NCBI GenBank assembly: GCA_965221655.1 | Contig: OZ244906.1 | Location: 1,364,001 to 1,428,000, forward strand | Reading direction: 5' to 3' | Source: Bin107 sp965221655 | GTDB taxonomy: Bacteria; UBA8248 | Length of the DNA: 64,000 nt | In this document: positions 1 to 10,158 of the stretch, one piece after another | Position numbering within the stretch: position 1 is the stretch's first letter | Layout of the letters: the number at the start of each line of letters is the position of its first letter | Notes under the pieces: model-generated | Seen by the model: only the letters and a program-made list of their open reading frames with translations | Databases searched by the model: none | Told to the model about the DNA's origin: nothing | Made by a program: the position numbers and the translations under genes

Positions 1-416
1 ACCCTGGCGCGGGCCGTCTCCAGCTCGGCGCGCGCACCGGCGAGGCTTTCTTCGTGGGCCGGCGTCTGCTCCATGGTCTCGAGCACGACGTCCTCAAGCG
101 TGCCGATGCTCTTTTCGTAGTTCCCTATCTCGTTGCCGAGGGCGCGGTATTCCTCGTTCGTCTTGACGAGGGTCTGCTTGCCCCGGGTGTCGCGCAACTT
201 CTGGTCGAGAGACTGGATTTCGCTCTCCGCTTCGCGCAGCTTCTTGCGAGAGGCGTCGAGCTCTGCTTCGAGCCGCGCCACCTCCGTCTCGAAGCTGGTC
301 AGGTAGCGTCTTTCGCGCTCGATGGCGGCGGGGATGGCGGCCATCGCATCACGGCACTCGTCAATTCTGCCGTCTATCGACTGAAGCTCCTTCAGGGCCG
401 CCAACTCGGGGTGCAC
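1..416 (-). CDS. Zinc-ribbon/coiled-coil protein (DUF164, CT398-like), N-terminal part
   Basis: The gene runs off the left edge; only about 138 N-terminal residues are visible. The product starts VHPELAALKELQSIDGRID and is almost entirely heptad-rich (long runs of E, R, L and A), with the KTNEEYRALGNEI segment typical of the DUF164/CT398 family. That family forms a long antiparallel coiled-coil hairpin followed by a C-terminal C4 zinc ribbon, which would lie outside the window. The GTG start at 416 is chosen because GAGGAG lies 8 nt upstream and no ATG gives a comparable site. It lies just downstream of tRNA-Met on the same strand. Its function is not firmly known; roles in nucleic-acid binding or secretion have been suggested for relatives. 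Confidence 0.8.
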   Translation of the reverse strand, partial: MHPELAALKELQSIDGRIDECRDAMAAIPAAIERERRYLTSFETEVARLEAELDASRKKLREAESEIQSLDQKLRDTRGKQTLVKTNEEYRALGNEIGNYEKSIGTLEDVVLETMEQTPAHEESLAGARAELETARAR

Positions 417-446
417 GCAGAGAACTCCTCGCGTCGGGAATCGAAA

Positions 447-521
447 TGGTGGGCCCACCTGGATTCGAACCAAGGACCAGCCGGTTATGAGCCGGCGGCT
501 CTACCGCTGAGCTATGGGCCC
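447..521 (-). tRNA. tRNA-Met (CAU), elongator type
   Basis: A complete cloverleaf can be folded: acceptor stem GGGCCCA/TGGGCCC, D-arm GCTCAGCGGTAGAGC, anticodon arm GCCGG-CTCATAA-CCGGC giving anticodon CAU, T-arm with GGTTCGAATCC, and an encoded 3' CCA. The anticodon stem lacks the three consecutive G-C pairs of an initiator tRNA, so this is an elongator Met or, less likely, a lysidine-modified Ile2 tRNA, which cannot be separated by eye. It lies between rpoD and the DUF164 gene, on the same strand. Confidence 0.95.
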
Positions 522-589
522 CGCAAGCACCGCGCACAAAAGACGCGCAGGGCCGTGCGGCCCCGCCGTCCTCACGCTTTCGGGCTTTG

Positions 590-620
590 CATATATGGCC
601 CCGCGCACGCCCGATGTCAA
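590..620 (-). promoter_or_regulatory. Candidate sigma70 promoter for tRNA-Met
   Basis: On the minus strand a perfect TTGACA (620-615) is followed after 19 bp by TATATG (595-590). The spacer is longer than ideal. The predicted start, near 583, is about 60 nt upstream of the tRNA 5' end at 521, and the promoter lies just past the rpoD stop codon. Confidence 0.45.
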
Positions 621-638
621 TCGCGCGCGGCCTTCGCT

Positions 639-2420
<1,782 letters not shown>

Positions 2421-2497
2421 TGTCACTCTCCTTTTCGCCTTGCCGGGCAATGGGGTCGTCGCAGACCCCGAAAAAACGAAAGTTTCCCCAAAACGCC

Positions 2498-4378
2498 TCA
2501 ACGCGGAGAGGCCACCTGCCTCCGCTCGCGCAAAAGCGCGTTCTTGCGCTCCATCAACTCCCTGAGCCGGGGGGAGTCCATCCCCTCTTCCCGGCGCGTC
2601 TTCTCGATGACTTTGAGCAAATCCTCCTCCATCCTCCGCCTGCGCCGCTCCTCGAGCCTCTGGACACAGTCGAAAAACTCCGCCTCCACGTCTTCGGGCT
2701 CGACCTCGGCGACGGCGAGCTCCACCACCAAAGCGCGCGCGGCGGGGTCCTCGAGCCTCTCGGCCAGCACGGCCGCGGTGGCTGGTTCCTGCGACTGCAT
2801 GAGCGATACGATCTCGCACACCGTCGGGTCGGTCATCAATCCCTCAGGCAGCCGCTCCGCCAGCACGGGGTGCAAGAGCATCAGCTGCAAGGCGTCCAGC
2901 TCGACGCGGGGCCGCTCGACGTTCTCCCCCAGCAGGTCGACCCGGTTTTCATTCCTGCGGGGACCGCTCTCGCGGTCATTTTCCGCCAACATGCGCTGTA
3001 TCATGGCGGCCAGCGTGGGATAGGGAATCCCGAGCTGATCCTCCAGCAAAGCCAGATATTGGTCCTGCACGCTGCGATGGCAACCCCCCAGGATGGGCAG
3101 GAGCCTTCCGATGGCCGCAATCTTCTCGGCCTGGCTCGCCTTCTGGGAGACGCCCTCCATCACGGATTTCACCGTGTTCTCCAGAATTCCCTCGGCGGAG
3201 GCGAGCAGCGTGCCGAAGGCTTCTCCCCCGCTTTGCGTCAGAAGCGAGTCCACGTCGCTTCCCTCGGGCAGGTTCACCACCTTCAAGTGCACCGCACCCG
3301 CCCCGTCGCGGTCGATAAAATTCTTGCGCAGCACGTTGCTCGCGACGAGGAGGTCGGGCGTGCCCGCAAGACCCAGCATCTGCCCCGCCATTGACCCGGC
3401 GCGCTCGGACGCCGCAACGCCCGCCGCGTCCGGATCGAAGACGAAAACAATTTCCTCGGCGTGGGCGCGCAGGCTCCGCACGTGCTCGGCGGTGAGTGCG
3501 GTGCCCAGAGGCGCTACGGCTTCCCCGAAGCCGTGCCTCCAGAGCGAAACCACGTCGAAGTAGCCTTCCGTAACCAGGACCCGCTTCTTCTCGCGAATCG
3601 CCTGTTTGCCCTCATAGAGGCCGTAGAGCGTCCTGCCCTTCTTGAACAGCGTCGTGTCCGGGGAGTTCACGTATTTCGCGGTGGCGTGGCGCGGATCGGC
3701 GTCGGGCAGTGCGCGTCCGCCGAAGCCTACGATTTCCCCCTCCTGGTTGCGAATGGGGAACATAATGCGATCCCGAAAGCGGTCGTAGAACCCGCTTCCG
3801 TCCTCGCGCCGCACCGCAAGGCCCGCCTCTGCCAAATCCTCGGGTGAAACCCCTCTGCTGCCGGCCCCCTTGATGAGGGCGTCCCAGCGCGCGGGCGCGT
3901 AGCCCACCCCGAAGCGCTCTATGGCCTCTCTCTCCACACTGCGCTCATCCAGATACAGGCGGCCCCGCTCGCCGGGCCTGCTCGCGAGCGCCACGGTGAA
4001 AAACTCCGCCGCCAGGCGATTTACGGCCAGCAGCTTGGGCCGCGCGTCGGGCGTGCGCGCACCATCGGACGGCCCCCCCTCGTAACGAGAGAGGTCTATC
4101 CCCTGGCGTCTGGCAAGCCGCTCGAGTGCTTCGGGAAACGTGAGCCCCTCGTGCTCCATCAGGAACCGGAATACGTCGCCCCCCGCACCGCACCCGAAAC
4201 ACTTGTAGATGCCCATGCGCGGGTTCACGTTGAAAGAGGGCGTCTTCTCGTCGTGGAACGGGCAAAGCCCCTTGTAGTTCGACCCCGCGCGCTTGAGACG
4301 CACGAACTCGCCCACTACGTCCTCTATCGGAGCGCCGTCGCGCACCTGCTGGATAATTTCTTCCGGAACCCGTCCCAT
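2498..4378 (-). CDS. dnaG: DNA primase DnaG
   Basis: Makes RNA primers for lagging-strand replication. The 626-aa product has the N-terminal CHC2 zinc finger (C39, H42, C60, C63 in CPFH...CFGC), the primase core with LVTEGYFDVVSL, and TOPRIM acidic residues including VFVFDPDAAG. The C-terminal helical domain that would contact the DnaB helicase follows. ATG at 4378 has a weak purine-rich site upstream. It begins 27 bp after the mutS2 stop and precedes rpoD, so the three genes are probably one operon. Length is normal for the family. Confidence 0.97.
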   Translation of the reverse strand: MGRVPEEIIQQVRDGAPIEDVVGEFVRLKRAGSNYKGLCPFHDEKTPSFNVNPRMGIYKCFGCGAGGDVFRFLMEHEGLTFPEALERLARRQGIDLSRYEGGPSDGARTPDARPKLLAVNRLAAEFFTVALASRPGERGRLYLDERSVEREAIERFGVGYAPARWDALIKGAGSRGVSPEDLAEAGLAVRREDGSGFYDRFRDRIMFPIRNQEGEIVGFGGRALPDADPRHATAKYVNSPDTTLFKKGRTLYGLYEGKQAIREKKRVLVTEGYFDVVSLWRHGFGEAVAPLGTALTAEHVRSLRAHAEEIVFVFDPDAAGVAASERAGSMAGQMLGLAGTPDLLVASNVLRKNFIDRDGAGAVHLKVVNLPEGSDVDSLLTQSGGEAFGTLLASAEGILENTVKSVMEGVSQKASQAEKIAAIGRLLPILGGCHRSVQDQYLALLEDQLGIPYPTLAAMIQRMLAENDRESGPRRNENRVDLLGENVERPRVELDALQLMLLHPVLAERLPEGLMTDPTVCEIVSLMQSQEPATAAVLAERLEDPAARALVVELAVAEVEPEDVEAEFFDCVQRLEERRRRRMEEDLLKVIEKTRREEGMDSPRLRELMERKNALLRERRQVASPR

Positions 4379-4405
4379 GTCTTCCGCCTCGTGAAGAATG
4401 CGTCC

Positions 4406-6757
4406 TCAGCGCAGGGCCAACTCCACGTTCGTGACCCCCCAGCCGCCTTCTTCGGGCCGTGCGGGGCCGAACCGCGACACCAGAGCGTGCTCCCGCAACC
4501 GCTCCGCCACCACCTTGGACAACACTCCCTCGCCCTTGCCGTGGACGATGCGCACCGAGGAGACGCCTACGAGCGCGGCGTCGTCGAGATATTTTTCGAG
4601 CATCTCGATGGCGCGCTCCGCACGCATGCCGCGCAGCCTAAGCTCGGGCGAAAAGTAGTCTCCGCGTGACTCGACGTCGTGCGTCACCATGCTGCGCACC
4701 GGCAGCGGGGTCGTCTCTGCGGGCAGCACCTCAACCGCGTGGCGCGCCAGGCGCAGGGATTTTCCGTTCACCGCCACGCTGAGTTCGTCCTCTCCGTGGA
4801 GGGCGCGCACCTCGCCCGTGCAGTTCATGAGCGGAACGCGCACCCTGTCTCCCACGCGGCACACGGCCACCGCACGCGGGGCCGGAGTCTCCACCGAGGG
4901 GAGTATACGCGCGGCCTCATCGCGCATGGCGCCTATGCGCGCACGCGCGAGGTATTTGGCCTCCTCGGCCCCGCGCGACTCCCGCATCTCCTCGAGCAGG
5001 GCGTCGGCCTCGCTCCGGAGTTCTCGCAAAAACCGCGCCGCCTCCTCGCTTCGGCGTCCCTCCTCCTCGCGCAGCCGCCGCTGCGCTTGTTCCTCGCGCG
5101 CCGCAACCCGCGCCTGGCTGGTCGCCACCTCGGCTTCGCGCGCCGCCAGGTCGCGCGTGCGCTCCGCCAGGTTCGCCACGAGGCGATCCACGCGAACGGG
5201 ACCCTCCGCAAGCAGGGAGCGCGCGCGTGCCAGCACCGGGGGAGAGAGCCCCATCCTCTCGGCCACGGAGACTGCGTTGCTCGGCCCCGCGGCGCCCATG
5301 CGCACCCGGTAGGTGGGCGAGAGGTCTTCTTCGTCGAATTCCACCGATGCGTTCTCGGCGTGCTCTGCCGCGTAGGCGTAGTGCTTGAGGGCGTCGTGGT
5401 GCGTTGTCGCGACGCACAGCGCCCCGCTCGCGGCGAGATGCTCGAGCACCGCGACGCCAATAGCCGAACCCTCCGCGGGGTCGGTGCCTGAGCCGAGTTC
5501 ATCGAGCAGCACGAGCCCGCCCGCACCCGCCTCGCGCAGCGCGCGCGCGACACGCGCCATATGGCCCGAGAAGGTGCTCAGGTTCTGGTGGATGTCCTGC
5601 TCGTCGCCGATGTCGGCGAACAACTTCACGACCAGGGGCAGCGCGCTCTCGGGCGCAGCCGGTATGGGAACGCCGCACTGGTGGAGCGCCACGCAAAGGC
5701 CCAGCGTCTTGAGCGCCACCGTCTTGCCGCCCGTGTTGGGACCGGTGATGAGGAGCTGGCGCACTCCGTTCGCCCCCACGTCGAGGTCGATGGGCACCAC
5801 GCTCTCTTGGGGGACGGCGCCGACGCCTGCCGCAAGGAGCGGATGACGCGCCGCGCGGAGCCTGAGGCTCCCCTCCGCGCTTGCCGTAGCCCGCGCGCCG
5901 CGCCAATCGACGCCCAGGCGCGCTTTCGCCAAAACCACGTCGAGCCCCGCCAGGCGCTCCACCAACGCGGCAATGACCTCCCGCGCGGCAACCACCTCCG
6001 CCGTCAGTTCGCGCAGAATTCTCTCCACTTCCGCGCGTTCGGCCTCGCGCTGTTCGGCCAGAGCGTTGTTCACGGGCACCGCCGCCAGCGGCTCGACGAA
6101 CAGGGTCTCTCCGCTGGCGGAGCGATCCTGAATCACCCCCTCGAACGAACGCCGAAAGACCGTCTTCGCAGGAACGAGGTAACGCTCGCGCCGCTGAACG
6201 ATGAGGTTCTCCTGAATCGCGGCGGGGTGCGCGTCCATAACACGCTGGAGCAGGCGGCGTATCTCGTTCCTGAGCGTGCGCTGCCTGGCTCGGGCCGTCC
6301 GGAGGGCGGGGCTCGCCCCGTCGCGCACCTCGCCGCGCGTGTCGAGCACCCGCCGGATGTGTGCGGCGAGAGGGTGGAGCACGTCCGCCCCGTACATGCG
6401 CATCCGAAGTCTCGGCAGCCTCTCTGCGTGCTCCTCCAAAAAGCGGCGCACGTCCGAGGCGACGACCAACAGCGCGAGAATCGCCAGAAACCTCTCGCCT
6501 TCAAGGTGCCCGCCCCGATGCCGCACGTCCTCTATCCAATCCCCCGGGTCATCGAACGCGGACAAGGGGAGCGCCTCGCCCGCGCCGAGCAGGGCGGTGG
6601 CCTCATCGGACTCATCGAGCAGGGCTTCGACTTCGGGCGCGGTGGTGGCGGGCGCGAGCGCGGCTGCCGCACGCGCACCAGAGGCGGAGACGCAGCGTCT
6701 CACCAGCAGCGCCAGCGCGCTTGGGAATTCGATACCTTCCAGGGTGCGGCGATCCAT
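4406..6757 (-). CDS. mutS2: Endonuclease MutS2
   Basis: MutS2-family ATPase/nuclease, about 783 aa, linked in other bacteria to suppression of recombination and to collided-ribosome rescue. Visible are the MutS core helices, a Walker A (TGPNTGGKT), Walker B (VLLDELGSGTDP), a long Arg/Glu/Ala-rich coiled coil and a C-terminal Smr nuclease domain with LRLRGMRAERA and IVHGKGEG. There is no N-terminal mismatch-recognition domain, as expected for MutS2. The frame stays open to an ATG at 6994, but the extra 79 residues are basic, low-complexity and lack an RBS. ATG at 6757 (MDRRTLEGIEF) matches the family start. It is the first gene of the mutS2-dnaG-rpoD operon. Confidence 0.95.
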   Translation of the reverse strand: MDRRTLEGIEFPSALALLVRRCVSASGARAAAALAPATTAPEVEALLDESDEATALLGAGEALPLSAFDDPGDWIEDVRHRGGHLEGERFLAILALLVVASDVRRFLEEHAERLPRLRMRMYGADVLHPLAAHIRRVLDTRGEVRDGASPALRTARARQRTLRNEIRRLLQRVMDAHPAAIQENLIVQRRERYLVPAKTVFRRSFEGVIQDRSASGETLFVEPLAAVPVNNALAEQREAERAEVERILRELTAEVVAAREVIAALVERLAGLDVVLAKARLGVDWRGARATASAEGSLRLRAARHPLLAAGVGAVPQESVVPIDLDVGANGVRQLLITGPNTGGKTVALKTLGLCVALHQCGVPIPAAPESALPLVVKLFADIGDEQDIHQNLSTFSGHMARVARALREAGAGGLVLLDELGSGTDPAEGSAIGVAVLEHLAASGALCVATTHHDALKHYAYAAEHAENASVEFDEEDLSPTYRVRMGAAGPSNAVSVAERMGLSPPVLARARSLLAEGPVRVDRLVANLAERTRDLAAREAEVATSQARVAAREEQAQRRLREEEGRRSEEAARFLRELRSEADALLEEMRESRGAEEAKYLARARIGAMRDEAARILPSVETPAPRAVAVCRVGDRVRVPLMNCTGEVRALHGEDELSVAVNGKSLRLARHAVEVLPAETTPLPVRSMVTHDVESRGDYFSPELRLRGMRAERAIEMLEKYLDDAALVGVSSVRIVHGKGEGVLSKVVAERLREHALVSRFGPARPEEGGWGVTNVELALR

Positions 6758-7070
6758 CAACCACCGTCCATGGGCAAATGATGCCACCGGGTTCCGGCGC
6801 CCACCCGGGGGCGGGCGAGTCATTTCGCCTCGAATCTCGTCTGCAAAATTCCGTTGCGTTTCCGTGCCTCGCCCGTCGTCCGGGCGTCGTGGTGGGCGTG
6901 GGTGGCGTCCTGCGTCCTTTTTATCGGTCTGGCCGCCCGCATTGCCTCTGTGCACGAAGAACTGCGAAAAAGCAAGCGGGACGACCCGTGCCATCCCGTA
7001 TCTATTTTACAATCAATAGTTTATAAAATTTTAACCCTATAATCGCATACCCCGCTGCAACTCCAGTAGG
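6758..7070 (-). other. Leader of the mutS2-dnaG-rpoD operon (about 300 nt)
   Basis: No convincing gene is seen here on either strand. The transcript from the consensus promoter just upstream would carry about 307 nt before mutS2. The distal half (about 7000-7070) is strikingly AT-rich against the surrounding GC-rich DNA. I see no recognised riboswitch or strong hairpin. Confidence 0.5.
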
Positions 7071-7099
7071 AATATAGGAACATGGTTTGAAAATGTCAA
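7071..7099 (-). promoter_or_regulatory. Consensus sigma70 promoter of the mutS2-dnaG-rpoD operon
   Basis: On the minus strand TTGACA (7099-7094) is separated by exactly 17 bp from TATATT (7076-7071), near consensus and inside an AT-rich patch. The predicted start is about 7064. Only mutS2, dnaG and rpoD lie downstream in this orientation, so the sigma factor gene is probably driven by a promoter it would itself recognise. Confidence 0.8.
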
Positions 7100-7135
7100 A
7101 TTATATGAAAATAATAAAACAAATCGGATTTCGCG

Positions 7136-7157
7136 CGCCCCACGGCCCAGAGGGGCG
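7136..7157 (-). terminator. Probable terminator of the his operon
   Basis: A 6-bp stem (CGCCCC/GGGGCG) with a 10-nt loop lies 16 nt past the hisIE stop. On the minus strand it is followed by a T-rich tract (TTTGTTTTATTATTTT, interrupted). The stem is short and the T tract starts late, so confidence is moderate. It sits just before the next promoter. Confidence 0.45.
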
Positions 7158-7172
7158 AACCCGCGGTCTCGC

Positions 7173-7841
7173 CTACCTCGCCGACTCGGTTCTGCCTCCG
7201 CGCCCGAACCTGCGGGCAAACTCGGCGAAAACCCTCCCCGGCGGCACGTCGTGCGCGGCCATGGCGACCAAGGTGTGGAACCACAAATCGGCTACCTCGT
7301 TGGCTATCGCGTCGGGGTCGGCATCCTTCATCGACATGACGACCTCGGCGGCCTCCTCGCCTATCTTCTTGAGCAGGCGATTCTCCCCGCCCGCGAACAA
7401 GCGCGCCACGTAGCTCGCCTCCACGTCGCCCGCCTCTTTGCGTGCGAGGATGAGCCGGTAGACCGATTCGAGCAGGTTGTGGTCGAAATCGAAACCCGCC
7501 TCGTTCTCCCCGGAGCCCGTAACCTCGTTGAAGAAGCACGACATCCTGTTCGTGTGGCAGGCGGGGCCGTCGGGCCGGACGATGAACACCAGCGCGTCGC
7601 AGTCGCAGTCGAGCCGGGCCGAGACCAGCCGCAGGTAGTTCCCCGAGGTCGCGCCCTTGTGCCACAACTCCTGGCGCGAGCGCGACCAGAAGTGCACGGT
7701 GCCCTTCTCGAGCGTGAGCCGGAGCGACTCCTCGTTCACCCAGGCCAGGGTAAGCACCTCGCCGGTCCCCGCGTCCTGGCAGACTGCCGGGGCCAGCCCC
7801 GCCTCGTTCCACTTGACTCGTGCAATTTGCTCCTCGTTCAC
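7173..7841 (-). CDS. hisI: Bifunctional phosphoribosyl-AMP cyclohydrolase / phosphoribosyl-ATP pyrophosphatase
   Basis: Catalyses steps 2 and 3 of histidine synthesis (PRATP to PRAMP, then ring opening). The 222-aa protein is a fusion: residues 1-115 carry the cyclohydrolase metal site (DCDCDALVFIV and CHTNRMSCFF), and the C-terminal half is the all-helical pyrophosphatase with EEAAEVVMSMKDAD. The GTG start at 7841 has GGAGGT 6 nt upstream and overlaps the hisF stop as GTGA, indicating translational coupling. It is the last gene of the his operon. Confidence 0.96.
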   Translation of the reverse strand: MNEEQIARVKWNEAGLAPAVCQDAGTGEVLTLAWVNEESLRLTLEKGTVHFWSRSRQELWHKGATSGNYLRLVSARLDCDCDALVFIVRPDGPACHTNRMSCFFNEVTGSGENEAGFDFDHNLLESVYRLILARKEAGDVEASYVARLFAGGENRLLKKIGEEAAEVVMSMKDADPDAIANEVADLWFHTLVAMAAHDVPPGRVFAEFARRFGRGGRTESAR

Positions 7842-8602
7842 AGCCGCACCTCCACCCCCCGCGCGCGCAGATAGGCCTTGACCTCCTCGACCGAATAGTC
7901 GCCGAAGTGAAATATCGAAGCGGCCAAAACGGCGTCGGCACAGCCCTCGACCAACCCCTCGTAGAGGTGCTCGAGGTTCCCCACCCCGCCCGAGGCGATG
8001 ACGGGCACGCTCACCCGCTCGGCGATGGCCCGCGTGAGAGCCAAATCGTAGCCGTCCTTGGTGCCGTCCCTGTCCATGCTGGTGAGGAGAATCTCGCCCG
8101 CGCCCAGCCTGCAGGCCTCCTCCGCCCAGGCCACGGCATCCTTGCCCGTGGGGCGTGAGCCTCCGTGCGTGAACGCCTCCCACCGGGCCGGCTCGTCCGC
8201 GACGCGCTTGGCGTCGATGGCGCAGACGATGGTCGAACTGCCGAAGCGCTCCGCCGAGCGCCGGAGGACGCCCGGGTCCCTGAGCGCCGTGCTGTTGATG
8301 CTCACCTTGTCCGCGCCCGCGCGGAGCAAATCGCGCACGTCGTTTTCCGCGCGCACGCCGCCCCCCACCGTGAGGGGGACGAACACGCGCTCCGCCGTGC
8401 GGCGCACCATGTCGAGCAGGGTGCCGCGCTTCTCCTTGGAGGCCGTGATGTCCAGAAAGCAGATTTCGTCCGCCCCCATGTCGTCGTAGTGCGCGGCGCA
8501 TTCCACCGGGTCGCCCGCGTCGCGCAGACCCTCGAAATTCACCCCCTTCACCACCCGGCCTTCCTTCACGTCGAGGCAGGGAATGATGCGCTTGGCTAGC
8601 AA
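7838..8602 (-). CDS. hisF: Imidazole glycerol phosphate synthase cyclase subunit HisF
   Basis: Cyclase subunit of IGP synthase: with ammonia from HisH it converts PRFAR to imidazole-glycerol phosphate and AICAR. The 254-aa TIM barrel shows the catalytic aspartates in IPCLDVKEGRVVKG and AIDAKRV, and the phosphate-binding loops TVGGGVR and ASGGVGN. TTG at 8602 is preceded by GGAGG, and the gene overlaps the end of hisA by 7 bp. Close similarity to HisA is expected, as both are half-barrel duplications. Confidence 0.97.
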   Translation of the reverse strand: MLAKRIIPCLDVKEGRVVKGVNFEGLRDAGDPVECAAHYDDMGADEICFLDITASKEKRGTLLDMVRRTAERVFVPLTVGGGVRAENDVRDLLRAGADKVSINSTALRDPGVLRRSAERFGSSTIVCAIDAKRVADEPARWEAFTHGGSRPTGKDAVAWAEEACRLGAGEILLTSMDRDGTKDGYDLALTRAIAERVSVPVIASGGVGNLEHLYEGLVEGCADAVLAASIFHFGDYSVEEVKAYLRARGVEVRL

Positions 8603-9321
8603 GAGAACGCCTCCAGAGCCTGGACGAAATCCAGCGTTCCCTCATAAAGCGCACGCCCCACGACGGCGCCGACGACGCCCTTCTCCCCCAGCGCGGCGAC
8701 CTTCTCTACGTCTTCGAGCCTGCTCACCCCCCCTGCGGCGATGACGGGCAAGCCGCAAGCCTCGGCCAGCGCGGCCGTGGGGCCGGGGTCGAAGCCCGCA
8801 AGCGTGCCGTCGCGCCCGATGTCCGTGAAGACGATGCCCGCCAGGGGCAGGTGTGCGAACTTCCTCGCCAGGGAGGCGGGCGAGACGGAATCTCCCTCCT
8901 CCCAGCCCGAGATTCTCACCTCTCCCCCCTTGGCGTCGATGCCCAGAAGAACCCTCTCGGGGTGCGCGCGCGCGGCGGATTCGAGAAACTCCGGGTTCTT
9001 GAGCGCGCTCGTGCCGAGAATGACGAAGTGCGCCCCCGCCTCCAGCACGGCGGCCAGCGATTCTTCGGAACGTACGCCGCCGCCGAACTCCACGGGAACG
9101 TCCACCGCCTGCGCCACGCGCGCCAGAACGTCGAGGTGTGCGGGCGCTCCCTCAAAGGCGCCGTCGAGGTCGATGAGATGCAACCTTTGCGCACCCTGCT
9201 CCACCCAGTGCAGCGCCCAGGACGCCGGATCGTCTCCATAGACGATTTCGCGCTCCTTTTCGCCCTGGATGAGCCGCACGCACTTACCGCCTTTGAGATC
9301 GACCGCCGGAATGAGAAGCAC
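8596..9321 (-). CDS. hisA: ProFAR isomerase HisA
   Basis: Isomerises ProFAR to PRFAR in histidine synthesis. The 241-aa TIM barrel begins VLLIPAVDLKGGKCVRL (catalytic Asp in AVDLKGG) and has the second acidic residue in VFTDIGRDGTLAG plus phosphate loops EFGGGVR and AAGGVSR. GTG at 9321 follows AGGAGG at good spacing; the frame is open far upstream but matches no family sequence there. It sits between hisH and hisF. Confidence 0.97.
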   Translation of the reverse strand: MLLIPAVDLKGGKCVRLIQGEKEREIVYGDDPASWALHWVEQGAQRLHLIDLDGAFEGAPAHLDVLARVAQAVDVPVEFGGGVRSEESLAAVLEAGAHFVILGTSALKNPEFLESAARAHPERVLLGIDAKGGEVRISGWEEGDSVSPASLARKFAHLPLAGIVFTDIGRDGTLAGFDPGPTAALAEACGLPVIAAGGVSRLEDVEKVAALGEKGVVGAVVGRALYEGTLDFVQALEAFSC

Positions 9322-9455
9322 GCAGCCTCCTGAAGGCGCAGAGGAAACCCGTGGTGCTCTTGCGCCTCTCATTAAACCGAAACGGGTTTTATTGCAAACG
9401 CTTGCGCGGGCGCGCGGCGGAAAACCCGCAGGACCGGCTGCGGTGCGGCGACGTT

Positions 9456-10121
9456 TTACGAGGAGGCTGCGCCCACGCCGCACATCTCGGCGAACCTGCG
9501 CAGTATCCCCAAGCCCAGTGCGCCGCTTTTCTCGGGGTGGAACTGGGTGGCGAAGAGGTTTCCCCGGTGGACGCCGGCGATGAAGGAAACACCGAAATCG
9601 CACGTCGCGGCAATCCAGGGGCGCGCCTCCTCGGAGGGCTCCGCGTAGTAGGAGTGCACGAAGTAGAAGTGCGCCCCCTCGGGCACGTCCGCAAGCAGCG
9701 GAGAGGGTTTGTGCATCCGCGGCTGGTTCCAGCCCATGTGGGGCACCTTGAGCGGCAGCGCACTCCCGCTTTCGCGCATTCCCTCGGGAAAGCGGCGCAC
9801 GCGGCCCGGCAGAATGCCGAGCCCGGGCGTTGCGCCGAACTCCTCGCTCTCCTCGAAGAGAATCTGCAGACCCAGGCATATCCCGAGATAGGGGACGTCG
9901 CGCGCGATGACGCGCTTGAGCGGCTCGCTCAGGCCCGCTTGTTCGAGTGCGCCCATGCAGTCGGGAAAACCGCCCACGCCGGGCAGTATGACGCCTTGCG
10001 CCGCCTCAAGCGCATCGGGGTCGTCGCTCAGCACCGCGCGCGCGCCAATTTTGGCGAGCGCGTTGCGCACGCTCGAAACGTTGCCCATGCCGTAGTCGAC
10101 CACGACGATCTCGCCCTTCAC
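9456..10121 (-). CDS. hisH: Imidazole glycerol phosphate synthase glutaminase subunit HisH
   Basis: Class I glutamine amidotransferase that supplies ammonia to HisF. The 221-aa protein starts with IVVVDYGMGNVSSVRNAL and carries the oxyanion strand PGVGGF, nucleophile Cys in LGICLGLQILFE, and the His/Glu pair in ATQFHPEKSG. GTG at 10121 is chosen because homologous sequence starts at VKGEIVVVDYG; the site upstream is only GGGCGGGG. A 134-bp gap separates it from hisA, the largest gap inside the his cluster. Confidence 0.96.
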   Translation of the reverse strand: MKGEIVVVDYGMGNVSSVRNALAKIGARAVLSDDPDALEAAQGVILPGVGGFPDCMGALEQAGLSEPLKRVIARDVPYLGICLGLQILFEESEEFGATPGLGILPGRVRRFPEGMRESGSALPLKVPHMGWNQPRMHKPSPLLADVPEGAHFYFVHSYYAEPSEEARPWIAATCDFGVSFIAGVHRGNLFATQFHPEKSGALGLGILRRFAEMCGVGAASS

Positions 10122-10158
10122 CCCCGCCCGTCCTCTCCCGTGGTGATGGTGCGTCCCC

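Noticed and set aside
6758..6994. N-terminal extension of MutS2 to ATG 6994
   Set aside because: The extra 79 residues are basic and low-complexity, there is no RBS, and MutS2 proteins begin at the MDRRTLEGIEF position.
6854..7042. 62-aa ORF on the plus strand with one hydrophobic segment
   Set aside because: No RBS, no recognisable family, opposite to the strong promoter, and it overlaps the mutS2 leader; hydrophobic stretch arises from Trp/Ala/Val codons in GC-rich DNA.
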